Positions 26,326 to 35,063 are shown, counted from the first letter of the stretch. The stretch: DNA of 64,000 nt from Paractinoplanes deccanensis (GCF_016862115.1 NZ_BOMI01000017.1:1-64000), one strand, 5' to 3'. The notes: generated by a model from the letters alone, not told the origin. Made by a program: numbers and translations.

Positions 26326-28428
26326 GTGCACGTCATCGCCACTGCGGGGCACGTGGACCACGGGAAGTCCACGCTGGTGCGGGCGCTCACCGGGATGGAG
26401 CCGGACCGGTGGGCCGAGGAGCGGCGCCGCGGCATGACGATCGACCTCGGCTTCGCCTGGACAGGGCTGCCGTCCGGCGAGACGGTCGCCTTCGTGGACG
26501 TGCCCGGCCACGAGCGTTTCGTGCCCAACATGCTCGCCGGCGTCGGCCCGGTCCCCGCGGCGATGATCGTGGTCGGCGCCGACGAGGGCTGGATGCCGCA
26601 GTCCGCCGAGCACCTGGCCGCCCTGCACGCGCTGGACGTACGGCACGGCCTGCTCGTGGTGACCCGCAGCGACCTCGCCGACCCCGAGGCGGCCGCCGAA
26701 CTCGCCCAGGCCGAGATCGCCACCACGTCGCTCGGCGAGGTCGAGACCGTAGCCGTCAGCGGCGTCACCGGCGCCGGCCTCGACGACCTGCGCGCCGCCC
26801 TCGACCGCCTGATCGCCCAGCTGCCCGCCGCCGACCGGGACGCCCCCGTGCGGCTCTGGATCGACCGCGTCTTCACGGTCAAGGGCGCCGGAACCGTCGT
26901 CACCGGAACCCTGGGCGCCGGCCGCCTCCGCACCGGCGACGAGCTGACGCTCGGCGACGCCACGGTCCGCGTCCGCGGCCTGCAAACCATGGGCAAGCAG
27001 GCCGACGAGGTGGCCGCCGTGTCGCGCGTGGCCGTCAACCTGCGCGGCACCCCCCGAACCGACCTCCGCCGCGGCGACGCCCTGCTCACCCCCGGCCGCT
27101 TCCGCTTCACCGACCTCATCGACGTGCGCCTGCACGGCGACCCCGTGTCGGCCCTCCCCGCCGAGGCCACCCTGCACGTGGGCTCCGCCGCCGTCCCCGT
27201 GCGCCTCCGCCCCCTCGGCACCGACACCGCCCGGCTGCGGCTCTCCCACCCCCTCCCGTTGCGCATAGGCGACCGCGCCCTCCTCCGCGACCCGGGCCGC
27301 CACCACGTAGCCGGCGGCGTCACCGTCCTCGACGTCAACCCGCCCGGCCTCAAACGCCGAGGCGCCGCCGCAGCCCGCGCCGTCCAGCTGACCGACATGG
27401 ACGGCCACCCGTCCCTGACGTCGGAGCTGACCCGCCGCCTCCTCATCCGAGCCACCGACCTGGCCGCCATGGGCGTTCCCCTCCCGCCCCCACCCGCCAC
27501 ATCCGCTGGCGCCGTCAACCCGGCCGCCCACGATGCGGCCGCGCCCGACCGGGCCGCCCTGGCCGCGGCCGCGCCCGACCGGGCCGCCGCCGATGTGGCC
27601 GCCCTCGACCCGGCCGCCCTTGAACGGGCCGCTCTCGACCCGGCAGCTCCCGATACGGGCGCTCCCGATACGGGCGCTCCCGATACGGGCGCTCCCGATA
27701 CGGGCGCTCCCGATACGGCCGCTCCCGATACGGCCGCTCCCGATACGGCCGCTCCCGATACGGCGCCCGCCGACGCAGGTGCCGGCGAGCCCAGCACCGC
27801 AGCTTCCGGCGGCCAGACTGCGGCGGGCGGTAACCCCGCGGCCCTCGCCCCCGTGGCCGGCGACTGGTATGCCGACCCCACCCACTGGGCGCGGCTCGGT
27901 GAGCGGCTCACCGAGGAGGTGGCCGCTTATGCCCGCGACCATCCCCTCGAGCCCGGCATGCCGATCGAGGCCCTGCGGCACCGGCTCGGCCTCCCCGACA
28001 GGGCGCTGGTTTCCGCCCTCGTCCGCCCCCCGACCGTGATCCGAAACGGTCGTGTCACCACCGGCGCCGCCCATGCGCCCGATGACCTGGTGACGTTGAT
28101 CGCCAAGGCCTTCGACGGCCTTGGCCCGTTCGCCGCGCCCGAGGCCTATGACCTCGCCGCGCTCGGCCTTGGTCCGCGCCAACTCGCGGCCGCCGAACGC
28201 ACCGGCCTCGTCCTGCGCCTCACCCCGCAGGTGGTGTTGCACGCCGACGCCCTCGCCGAGGCGACGCGCCTTCTCGCCGGGTTGCCGCAGCCGTTCACCC
28301 TGAGCGAGGCCCGCCAGGCCCTGGGCACGACCCGCCGGGTCGCCGTGCCCCTTCTCGAACTGCTCGACCGCAGAGGCCACACCCGCCGCCTGCCCGACGA
28401 CCGCCGCACGGTGGCCACAACGGCGTGA
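26326..28428 (+). CDS. selB: selenocysteine-specific elongation factor
   Basis: 700 residues. GTPase that carries Sec-tRNA-Sec and binds the SECIS. G1 GHVDHGKS and G3 DVPGHE are clear; G4 appears as TRSD rather than NKxD. Domains II-III follow (FTVKGAGTVVTGTLGAG). The C-terminal winged helices that read the SECIS lie at ~515-700 (HPLEPGMPIEALRHRLGLPDRALVSALV; PFTLSEARQALGTTRRVAVPLLELLDR). Between them is an Ala/Pro/Asp-rich linker of roughly 110 residues, including eight perfect APDT(G/A) pentapeptides at 441-480. This makes the protein clearly longer than E. coli SelB (614). Frame and ends are intact. Confidence 0.96.
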   Translation: MHVIATAGHVDHGKSTLVRALTGMEPDRWAEERRRGMTIDLGFAWTGLPSGETVAFVDVPGHERFVPNMLAGVGPVPAAMIVVGADEGWMPQSAEHLAALHALDVRHGLLVVTRSDLADPEAAAELAQAEIATTSLGEVETVAVSGVTGAGLDDLRAALDRLIAQLPAADRDAPVRLWIDRVFTVKGAGTVVTGTLGAGRLRTGDELTLGDATVRVRGLQTMGKQADEVAAVSRVAVNLRGTPRTDLRRGDALLTPGRFRFTDLIDVRLHGDPVSALPAEATLHVGSAAVPVRLRPLGTDTARLRLSHPLPLRIGDRALLRDPGRHHVAGGVTVLDVNPPGLKRRGAAAARAVQLTDMDGHPSLTSELTRRLLIRATDLAAMGVPLPPPPATSAGAVNPAAHDAAAPDRAALAAAAPDRAAADVAALDPAALERAALDPAAPDTGAPDTGAPDTGAPDTGAPDTAAPDTAAPDTAAPDTAPADAGAGEPSTAASGGQTAAGGNPAALAPVAGDWYADPTHWARLGERLTEEVAAYARDHPLEPGMPIEALRHRLGLPDRALVSALVRPPTVIRNGRVTTGAAHAPDDLVTLIAKAFDGLGPFAAPEAYDLAALGLGPRQLAAAERTGLVLRLTPQVVLHADALAEATRLLAGLPQPFTLSEARQALGTTRRVAVPLLELLDRRGHTRRLPDDRRTVATTA
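27646..27765 (+). repeat. 15-bp tandem repeat, eight copies, within selB
   Basis: Eight consecutive 15-bp units GCTCCCGATACGGGC or GCTCCCGATACGGCC, from 27646 to 27765, each coding Ala-Pro-Asp-Thr-Gly/Ala. Five carry the GGGC ending and three the GGCC/GGCG ending. Older, diverged versions (GACCCGGCCGCC-type) flank them from about 27520. Confidence 0.95.
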
Positions 28429-28888
28429 AAGCGGGCCGGGACCGCTGCCATCCGTGAGGCTGGGGCTGCTGCCATGGCAGGAGGTCGGGTCCGTTGCCAT
28501 GGCGCGGCCAGGATTGCCGCTACGGCAGGACGCCGGCTGCCGCAGATGCCCCAGGGGTTCGGCCGTCCGGCGTTGTCCCCTCCCTCCGAAATAGCGTCCC
28601 GGATATGCCGCCGGCTGTTCGGCGCTCCTCACGGCGGCCCAGCGTCCGCACGTGGACGTGGGGGCCGGTTGGGCGGTGTGGGTGCACGCTGGCGAGGTGG
28701 TGCGGGGGCCAGCGCTCGTGGCGGTGACGGATCGGCTGCGGTGGGCCGGCGCGCTGGACACGTGGTGAATGGGTCGGGCGCTTGTGGTGGATGGTGGGCC
28801 GGCGCGCTGGACAGGTAGTGGGTAAGGCGGGCGCTTGTGGTTGCGAGGGTCGCGGGTGAGCGTTCCTCGCGAGAGCCTGTGGCGGTGG
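28429..28888. other. 460-bp non-coding stretch after selB
   Basis: No frame here has a recognisable protein or a ribosome site. The stretch lies between the selB stop and the RidA stop. It holds a diverged 53-bp direct repeat (copies starting at 28741 and 28794) and short CTGCCATGGCAGG-like palindromes near 28470 and 28500. I see no tRNA or clear terminator. Confidence 0.6.
28741..28846. repeat. imperfect 53-bp direct repeat
   Basis: GTGGGCCGGCGCGCTGGACA starts at 28741 and again at 28794. The rest of the unit is similar but diverged, both ending in CGGGCGCTTGTGGT. Non-coding. Confidence 0.7.
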
Positions 28889-29299
28889 TCAGGGCCTGGC
28901 CAGGGCTGTCACCTCGACCTCCAACACGGCGCCGGGGAGGAACAGGCGGGAGACCTCGACTGTGGTGCTGGCCGGTGGGTTTTCCGGGAAGAGGCGGCGG
29001 CGGACGGCGCCGTAGGCGGGGAGGTCGTCGAGGCTCGTCATGAAGGTGCGGATGTGCATGACGTCGGCGAAGGTGGCGTTGTGGGCGGCCAGCAGGGCGC
29101 CGATCAGGGCGAAGATGTGCTCGGCCTGGGGACCGGCCTCGCCGGGAGAGACGACAGTGCCGTTGTCGTCGACGGCTACCTGGCCGGAGAGGGTGAGCAG
29201 GGCGGCGCCGCCGGGGAGGTCGGCCCGGGCCACGTGGGCGAATCTGTCGCCGAACGGGGCGGCGACGGTGGGCGGGTTGTCGAGGGTCAGGTTTGCCAT
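28889..29299 (-). CDS. RidA-family protein (YjgF/YER057c/UK114)
   Basis: 136 residues, the family length. Such proteins hydrolyse reactive enamine/imine intermediates from PLP enzymes. Visible: LLTLSGQVAVDDNGTVVSPGEAGPQAEHIFALIGALLAAHNATFADVMHIRTFMTSLDDLPAYGAVRRRLF and the C-terminal PASTTVEVSRLFLPGAVLEVEVTAL, where the substrate-binding Arg of canonical RidA aligns near SRLF. I took the ATG at 29299 because MANLTLDNPPTVAAPFG is a normal family start. It is divergent from a LysR gene that probably controls it. Confidence 0.9.
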   Translation of the reverse strand: MANLTLDNPPTVAAPFGDRFAHVARADLPGGAALLTLSGQVAVDDNGTVVSPGEAGPQAEHIFALIGALLAAHNATFADVMHIRTFMTSLDDLPAYGAVRRRLFPENPPASTTVEVSRLFLPGAVLEVEVTALARP

Positions 29300-29340
29300 G
29301 GCGAGGACGCTACGGGCGGACGAGGCATGCGACCAGCGAA

Positions 29341-29375
29341 TGTCTGGCATGGGTGGCATGCGTGTCTAGCATGGG
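29341..29375. promoter_or_regulatory. candidate LysR operator (22-bp-spaced direct repeat)
   Basis: TGTCTGGCATGGG at 29341-29353 recurs as TGTCTAGCATGGG at 29363-29375, 22 bp on, i.e. two helical turns. An intervening GGCATGCG adds a third GCATG. This sits in the 81-bp gap between the divergent RidA and LysR starts, where a LysR regulator would bind. Confidence 0.5.
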
Positions 29376-29380
29376 TCGGC

Positions 29381-30274
29381 GTGGAGACTCAGTTGCTCGA
29401 AGTGTTCCGGACGGTGGCCCACGCAGGGTCGATCACGGCGGCGGCCAAGCAGCTGCAGTTCACGCAGTCGGCGGTGTCGCGGCAGATCGGTGTGCTGGAG
29501 GCGGAGCTCGGGGCGCAGGTCTTCGACCGGCTGCCGCGCGGGGTGGCGCTGACCGAGGAGGGACGTGTGCTCCTGCCGCACGCGGAGGCCGTCCTGAACA
29601 GGCTCTCGACGGCGAGAAAGGCCGTGGCGGAATTGCGGGAGCTCGGCGCGGGCCGGCTGCGCGTGGGCGCGTTTCCGACGGCGGTGGCGGCGCTGGTGCC
29701 GCGGGCGATGGCGACGTTTCGGAAGGCGTACCCCCAAGTCGCGCTCGGTCTCGTCGAGGGATTGACCCCCGCCTTGCTGGAAAGGCTCGCCGAAGGCGAA
29801 GCCGACGTGGCGGTGGTGAGCTCGTCGCCGGCGGGGCCGATCGACACGGACAGGTTCACGCTGCGGCACATTCTCGACGAGCGGCTGATGGTGGCGGTGG
29901 CGCTCGACCATCCGCTGGCGAATCGGCGGAGGGTACGGCTGGCGGAATTGGCGGACGACCCGTTCATCGCGGGGTCGGCGACGGCGGAGGACACCCTGTT
30001 GCGGGCGAGCCTGCCGCACGGTTTCCAGCCGCGTATCGAGATTGTCGCGGCTGAATGGACCGGCAAACTCGGATGCGTCGCGGCGGGGCTCGGGGTGGCG
30101 CTGGTGCCGGCGCTCGCGTTGCGCGGGACGCCGGCGGACATCGCGCTTCTGGAATTGCATCCCGACGAAGAACCGACGCGCCGGGTCTATGCGGCAACGG
30201 TGGCGGGGCGCTCGGTGCCGCCGGCGGTTTCCCGCTTCTTTCGGCACCTCGCGCACGCCGTACCGGCCGTGTGA
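29381..30274 (+). CDS. LysR-family transcriptional regulator
   Basis: 297 residues. N-terminal wHTH LLEVFRTVAHAGSITAAAKQLQFTQSAVSRQIGVLEAELGAQVFDRLPRGVALTEEG, then a type-2 periplasmic-binding effector domain (~88-297). The GTG at 29381 gives VETQLLEVFRTV, with the HTH at the expected distance. It is divergent from RidA, its likely target. Its stop is one base from the stop of the convergent carboxypeptidase gene, so no separate terminator is present. Confidence 0.93.
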   Translation: METQLLEVFRTVAHAGSITAAAKQLQFTQSAVSRQIGVLEAELGAQVFDRLPRGVALTEEGRVLLPHAEAVLNRLSTARKAVAELRELGAGRLRVGAFPTAVAALVPRAMATFRKAYPQVALGLVEGLTPALLERLAEGEADVAVVSSSPAGPIDTDRFTLRHILDERLMVAVALDHPLANRRRVRLAELADDPFIAGSATAEDTLLRASLPHGFQPRIEIVAAEWTGKLGCVAAGLGVALVPALALRGTPADIALLELHPDEEPTRRVYAATVAGRSVPPAVSRFFRHLAHAVPAV

Positions 30275-30275
30275 A

Positions 30276-33185
30276 CTAAGAAGTTCGGGTCAGGCGCCAC
30301 CACAGGGAGGGCGATTCGGTCGCGCTGTCGGTGCGCAATTCCACGCGTACGCCGGAAGCCTGCACCGTGCCGACCGGCTGCGCGGACGTGACCTCGGCGT
30401 CCGGAGCCGCGGTGGTGACCTTGAGGGGGACGGTGAGCCCCGGCCAGCCGACGACCTTCAGGGCCTTGGCGGGGCGGACGGTCGTGGTGGCGCCCCACGC
30501 GGTCTCGACCTGGCCGACCGGGTCGGTGGCGAGCAGCGTGTACTCCTTGACGACCTTGGCGACGGCCCTGAGCAGGGCCTTCACCTCCTGATTGACCTGG
30601 GCCAGCTGCTCGGGGGTGTTCGCGCCGGGCTGGTTGAACACGGCACCGACCAGGGTCAGCTTGCGGCCACCGACGGTGAGGTGGGACGCGAACACGAGGT
30701 TACCGCCGGCCTCGTCGGTGGAGCCGGTCTTGATGCCGAAGACGCCGTTCACGCCGAGCATGTCGTTGTAGTTCCGGATCGTGCCGACCACCGGGATCTC
30801 CGCCTCGGTCATCGCGACGATCTCGGCGAAGACCGGGCTCTTGAGGGCCGCCCGGGCGAGGATGACCTGGTCGGAGGCGGTGCTGACGGTGGTGGGCAGA
30901 TAGCCGCTCGCGTCGGTGTAGTGGCTGTCCTTCATGCCCAGCTGTTCGGCGGCGGCGTTCATCTTGGTCAGGAACGCCTCCTCCGAGCCGGCGTCCCAGA
31001 CGGCGAGCTGGTGGGCGATGTTGTTCGCTGAGGGCAACATCAGGGCCTCGAGGGCATCGCGCTCGGTGAGCTGCTCGCCGACCTCGACGCGGACGAGGGA
31101 CTGGTTGCTCGCGATCCGCGACTCGTAGTCGGCCACGTCGGCCGCGGTCACTGTCAGTGTCGGGCCCTCCTCGTCACCGGTCAGCGGGTGGTCGCGCAGG
31201 ATCACATAAGCGGTCATGACCTTGGCGACGCTGCCGATCGGCGCGGCCTCGGTGCTGCCCGATCCGCCGATCCGCCCGAGCCCCTCGATCATGAGCTCGG
31301 CGCTGCCGACCTCGGGCCAGGGCAGCTTCGGCGCGGCGCCGGGGATCTTCATGGTGGCGGCGATGCTGGTGGTCAGGGTGGCCGCGGGCAGCGATCGGGT
31401 GAGCTGGAGCGTGGCGCCGGCGCCGAGCAGGACAACCAGCAAGATCACCGCAAGGAGTACGGGAAGAAGGCGGCGCTTCGGCTTCGCGGCGGGGTGCTGG
31501 CCACCGCCGTAGACGGTGGAACCGGGCCGCGCGGGCGGCACCGGCGCGCCGGGCGAGGTGACGGGGGTCGCCGGCGAGGCGGCGGGGGTCGTGGGCGAGG
31601 TGGCGGCGACCGTCGGCCGGGCCGGTGGCGTGACGGTGGCGGACCCGGAGGCGGGCGGAGTAAGGGCAGGAGCGGCACCCAGGGTGACCGGAGGCACCGC
31701 GGAGATGGGCTGAGTAACCTCGGCCGGTGGCCTCGTGAGGGGCATCGCGGTCTGGGCGGCGGGCTGGCTGGGCGCCGTGGGCCGGGCGAGAGGCATGGCC
31801 GTCTGGGCGTCCGGCTGGGTGGGCGCCGTGGGCCGGGCGAGAGGCATGGCCCTCTGGGCGTCCGGAGGGGTGGCGGGCTGGGTGGGTGCCGTGGGTCGGG
31901 CGAGAGGCATGGCCGTCTGGGCGTTCGGCTGGGCGGGCGCCGTGGGTCTTGGGAGGGGAATCGCCGTCTGTGCAGCGGGCATCACGGGCCGTGCGAGAGG
32001 CATCGTGGCCTGCGCCGGAGGTGGGTTCTCGATCGCGGGCCGCGCCGAGGGCATCGTGGTCTGCGCCGGGATTGTGGCGTTTTGCGCCGACGAAGTCGTG
32101 ACAGTTGGCCGCGAGGCCGGGGCCGGGGCTGAGGCGGAAGCCGGGGCAGAGGCGGGCGTTGTGGGCTGCTGCGTGGCAGAGGCGGGCGTTGTGGGCTGCT
32201 GCGTGGCAGAGGCGGGCGGTGTGGCCTGCTGCGAGGACGAGGCCGAATGCTGGGTCGCCGATGGACGGGGGAGCGGCATCGCGACCTGAGCCGGGGGTTC
32301 GGGTGCCGTCCGCGGTGCGGCGATCAGCGGCTGCGTTACATCGCTCTGCGGTGAGGGCGCGGCATTCTTCGTTGCGGGCGTGGGTTCTGCCTTTGCCGGC
32401 ACGGCCTGGAAGGGAAGGGTGACATCGCTGTCAGGCGAGGCGGTGGGTTGCGCAGTGGTCGCCGGATGCTGTGCGGCTTTTGTCCCATTGGGGCTGGGTG
32501 ACGGCTTGCTCGCTGCGGGCGCTGAGGTGAACGCCTCGGTCGGCTCGTCCTCGGGGGGCGCTGACTCGCCCCGCGTGGCGGGAGAGCTGGGCGCCGCGGT
32601 GGGCTCGTCCTGCGGTGTGGGCGCAGGCTTCTGCGCGGGCGGAGAGGTGAACGCCTTGGTGGGCTCGTCCTGCTGCTGCGTGGAAGGAGAAGCGAACGCC
32701 TCGGTCGGTTCATCGTGCACCGAGGACGCCGGTTCGCCCTGCGCCGGCGTTTTGGTGGTCGCCTTGGGCGGGGCCGAGACGGTGATGGCCTGGGTGGCGT
32801 CGGACTCCGCCACCTGGGACGCGGCCGTGCCGGTGGCCGGCGCGGATGAGGCCGGCGTCGCGGGTGCGGGTGCGGGGCCGGTCGCGGGTGCGGGGGTGCT
32901 CGCGGATGGCGCCGTGTGAGCGGGCGCAGATGGCGGCGTCGCGGGAACGGGCGCGGATGAGGGCGACGCGGTGGGCGCGGGAGCAGATGGCGGCGCTGCG
33001 GGACCGGGCGGAGGCGGCGGCGACGCGGCAGCCTGCGCGGACGGGGGCTGCGCGGACGATGGCTGCGCGGCAGGCGCGGGCGGCGACGCTGGAGGGCTGA
33101 CCCCCGGAGCGGTCGGCTCGGCGTGGCCCTCGTTCTCGTCCGCGGACGGGCGGGTCTCGTCGGTCGGCTTCGGCGGGTGGGTCAT
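30276..33185 (-). CDS. D-alanyl-D-alanine carboxypeptidase (peptidase S11) with ~570-residue disordered cytoplasmic tail
   Basis: 969 residues. Residues 1-570 are Pro/Ala/Thr/Ser-rich with no predicted fold. There are four DEPT(E/K/A)A(F/P) motifs at 158, 173, 193 and 213, DVTLPF at 254, DVTQPL at 282, EVTQPI at 489, and five AQTAMPLARPTAP-like units at ~404-485. Membrane helix at ~573-592. The external S11 domain has SVAK (Ser ~651), SAN (~718) and KTG (~817), the three penicillin-binding motifs. It trims pentapeptide stems of peptidoglycan. The ATG at 33185 follows GGAGAGAG. The usual S11 enzyme is ~400 residues with a signal peptide; the long cytoplasmic part is exceptional and suggests phospho-threonine/FHA docking (inference). 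Confidence 0.92.
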   Translation of the reverse strand: MTHPPKPTDETRPSADENEGHAEPTAPGVSPPASPPAPAAQPSSAQPPSAQAAASPPPPPGPAAPPSAPAPTASPSSAPVPATPPSAPAHTAPSASTPAPATGPAPAPATPASSAPATGTAASQVAESDATQAITVSAPPKATTKTPAQGEPASSVHDEPTEAFASPSTQQQDEPTKAFTSPPAQKPAPTPQDEPTAAPSSPATRGESAPPEDEPTEAFTSAPAASKPSPSPNGTKAAQHPATTAQPTASPDSDVTLPFQAVPAKAEPTPATKNAAPSPQSDVTQPLIAAPRTAPEPPAQVAMPLPRPSATQHSASSSQQATPPASATQQPTTPASATQQPTTPASAPASASAPAPASRPTVTTSSAQNATIPAQTTMPSARPAIENPPPAQATMPLARPVMPAAQTAIPLPRPTAPAQPNAQTAMPLARPTAPTQPATPPDAQRAMPLARPTAPTQPDAQTAMPLARPTAPSQPAAQTAMPLTRPPAEVTQPISAVPPVTLGAAPALTPPASGSATVTPPARPTVAATSPTTPAASPATPVTSPGAPVPPARPGSTVYGGGQHPAAKPKRRLLPVLLAVILLVVLLGAGATLQLTRSLPAATLTTSIAATMKIPGAAPKLPWPEVGSAELMIEGLGRIGGSGSTEAAPIGSVAKVMTAYVILRDHPLTGDEEGPTLTVTAADVADYESRIASNQSLVRVEVGEQLTERDALEALMLPSANNIAHQLAVWDAGSEEAFLTKMNAAAEQLGMKDSHYTDASGYLPTTVSTASDQVILARAALKSPVFAEIVAMTEAEIPVVGTIRNYNDMLGVNGVFGIKTGSTDEAGGNLVFASHLTVGGRKLTLVGAVFNQPGANTPEQLAQVNQEVKALLRAVAKVVKEYTLLATDPVGQVETAWGATTTVRPAKALKVVGWPGLTVPLKVTTAAPDAEVTSAQPVGTVQASGVRVELRTDSATESPSLWWRLTRTS

Positions 33186-33295
33186 CTCTCTCCTTCCGGT
33201 CCCGGGTGCCCGGGCGTCCGGCAAGTATTGCCGGAGCGCGCCACTCTTCGTCGCAGTGATTGCGCGGACGTGTGTTTCACCGCTACCTGTGAGGG

Positions 33296-34639
33296 ATGGC
33301 AGCCGTCACCCGCTCGCGGACGCGACGTGTGGGGACTGTGCTGACGGCGTACGGCATGATTTGGACGTTTTTGATCCTTAATCTGCTGATCGTCGAGTTG
33401 ATGTTCCTCAATCCGAAGACGCCGGCGCACAACACGCTGACGTCGGCCGGGCGGTTTCTCGGGCTGCATCTCGGTTTTGTGCTGGCGCTCCAACTGCTGC
33501 TGATCGCGCGCCTGCCTTTTCTCGACCGGCGGATCGGCATGGACCGGCTGACCACATGGCATCGGTGGACCGGATTCACCATTTTCTGGCTCGTCGTCCT
33601 GCACCCGACCTTTGTGCTGCTCGGCTATGCGGAGCTCGACGACATCTCGTTCCTCGCCGAGATTGCGAACCTCGCCAAGCAGATGCCGGTCCTGCTCGGC
33701 ATGATCGCCGCCGGCCTGGTGGGTGTCGTCGCGATTTCCTCCGTACGCCTCGCCCGGCGCGCTCTTTCCTACGAGGCCTGGCACGCCGTCCACCTGGTCG
33801 TCTACGCCATCGTTGTCCTGGCGGTCATTCATCAGGTGTACGAGGGCAGCGCCTACAAGAGCAACGAATTCACCCAACTCTATTGGTGGGGCCTGTGGGC
33901 GTTCGCGATCGGCGCGCTGCTGACCGGTCGGGTGGTCGTTCCCCTCGTACGGAACGCGCGTCACCGCCTCAAGGTCGCCGCCGTGATCTCCGAGTCGCCG
34001 GACGTCGTCTCCGTGCACCTCACCGGCCGCAACCTGGGGGAGTTGCGCGCCCGCCCGGGCCAGTTCTTCCTGTGGCGGTTCCTCGGTCACAACGCGTGGT
34101 GGCAGGTGAACCCGTTCTCGCTCTCCGCGGCGCCGGACGGTCGCTCGCTGCGCCTGACAGCGAAGGGCATCGGCTCCACGAGCGCGGGTCTGCGGCAGCT
34201 GCCGATCGGCACGCGGGTGTTCGCCGAGGGCCCGTACGGGGCGTTCACCTCGGCCCGGCGCGTGCGCGAGGACGCGGTGCTCATCGCGGGCGGCATCGGT
34301 GTCACCCCGATCCGCGCCCTGCTCGAGGACGAGACCCTCACCGGCGACATCGTCGTCCTCTACCGCGTGCGCACGCCCGGCGAGGCCGTGCTCCTCGGCG
34401 AGCTGCAGAACCTCGCCCGCCTGCGGCAGGCGCGCCTCCACCTGCTCACCGGGCGCACGGGCGAGGGAAACCAGCCGTTCAGCGCCGGCAACCTGCTCGG
34501 CCTGGTCCCGGACATCGCCCAGCGTGACGTCTTCGTGTGCGGCCCGGCCGCCATGACGAACGCGGTGTTGCGCAGCCTGCGACAGCTGGGAGTCCCCGCC
34601 CGGCAGCGTCACGCCGAGACGTTCCGCCTGGCGAGCTGA
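33296..34639 (+). CDS. ferric-reductase-like transmembrane flavoprotein
   Basis: 447 residues. Residues ~15-215 hold six hydrophobic helices with His pairs for haem (LHLGFVLAL, TTWHRWTGFTIFWLVVLHPTF, YEAWHAVHLVVYAIVVLAVIHQVY), the ferric reductase / NOX-like fold. Residues ~220-325 are the FAD domain (RPGQFFLWRF...QVNPFSLSAAPDGRSLRLTAK), and ~330-447 the NAD(P) domain (LIAGGIGVTPIRALLED, DVFVCGPAAMTNAVLRSL). It moves electrons from NAD(P)H through FAD and haem across the membrane; the acceptor is unknown. Divergent from the carboxypeptidase, 110 bp apart. Confidence 0.9.
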   Translation: MAAVTRSRTRRVGTVLTAYGMIWTFLILNLLIVELMFLNPKTPAHNTLTSAGRFLGLHLGFVLALQLLLIARLPFLDRRIGMDRLTTWHRWTGFTIFWLVVLHPTFVLLGYAELDDISFLAEIANLAKQMPVLLGMIAAGLVGVVAISSVRLARRALSYEAWHAVHLVVYAIVVLAVIHQVYEGSAYKSNEFTQLYWWGLWAFAIGALLTGRVVVPLVRNARHRLKVAAVISESPDVVSVHLTGRNLGELRARPGQFFLWRFLGHNAWWQVNPFSLSAAPDGRSLRLTAKGIGSTSAGLRQLPIGTRVFAEGPYGAFTSARRVREDAVLIAGGIGVTPIRALLEDETLTGDIVVLYRVRTPGEAVLLGELQNLARLRQARLHLLTGRTGEGNQPFSAGNLLGLVPDIAQRDVFVCGPAAMTNAVLRSLRQLGVPARQRHAETFRLAS

Positions 34640-34646
34640 CGGTGAC

Positions 34647-35063
34647 ATGATCGGCCTCATGGCCACGGACACAGCACACGTCGCGGAGCGCATCAACCGC
34701 CCGGCCGACGAGGTCTACGCATACGCCTCGAACCCCGCCCACCTCCCGCAGTGGGCCCCCGGCCTGGGCAAGGCCGTCGAACAGATCGACGGCGACTGGT
34801 ACGTCATCACCGACGGTGGCAACATCAAGGTCACCTTCGCCCCGCCGAACGACTACGGCGTCCTCGACCACTGGGCCACGTTCCCGGACGGGCAGACCTT
34901 CCTCAACCCGCTGCGCGTCGTCCCCTACGGCGACGGCTCCGAGATCGTCTTCTCGGTACGCCGAGCCCTCGGCACCTCCGACGCCGACTTCGCCCGCGAC
35001 ACCTGCCTCGTCGCCGCCGACCTGGCCCGCCTCAAGGCCATCATGGAATCCCGGCCCCTTTGA
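34647..35063 (+). CDS. SRPBCC-family protein
   Basis: 138 residues from the first ATG, 134 if it starts at the ATG at 34659 (MATDTAHVAERINRPADEVYAYA), which fits the family better; neither has a strong ribosome site. A polyketide-cyclase/START-like small-molecule binding fold is indicated by RINRPADEVYAYASNPAHLPQWAPGLGKAVEQIDGDWYV and VLDHWATFPDGQTFLNPLRVVPYGDGSEIVFSVRR. It is 7 bp behind the flavoprotein gene and probably co-transcribed. Ligand unknown. Confidence 0.85.
   Translation: MIGLMATDTAHVAERINRPADEVYAYASNPAHLPQWAPGLGKAVEQIDGDWYVITDGGNIKVTFAPPNDYGVLDHWATFPDGQTFLNPLRVVPYGDGSEIVFSVRRALGTSDADFARDTCLVAADLARLKAIMESRPL

Noticed and set aside
27533..28039. Second protein in another frame over the selB repeat (IRALP repeats)
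   Set aside because: Any frame through a 15-bp repeat gives a periodic peptide. The selB frame has conserved domains on both sides.
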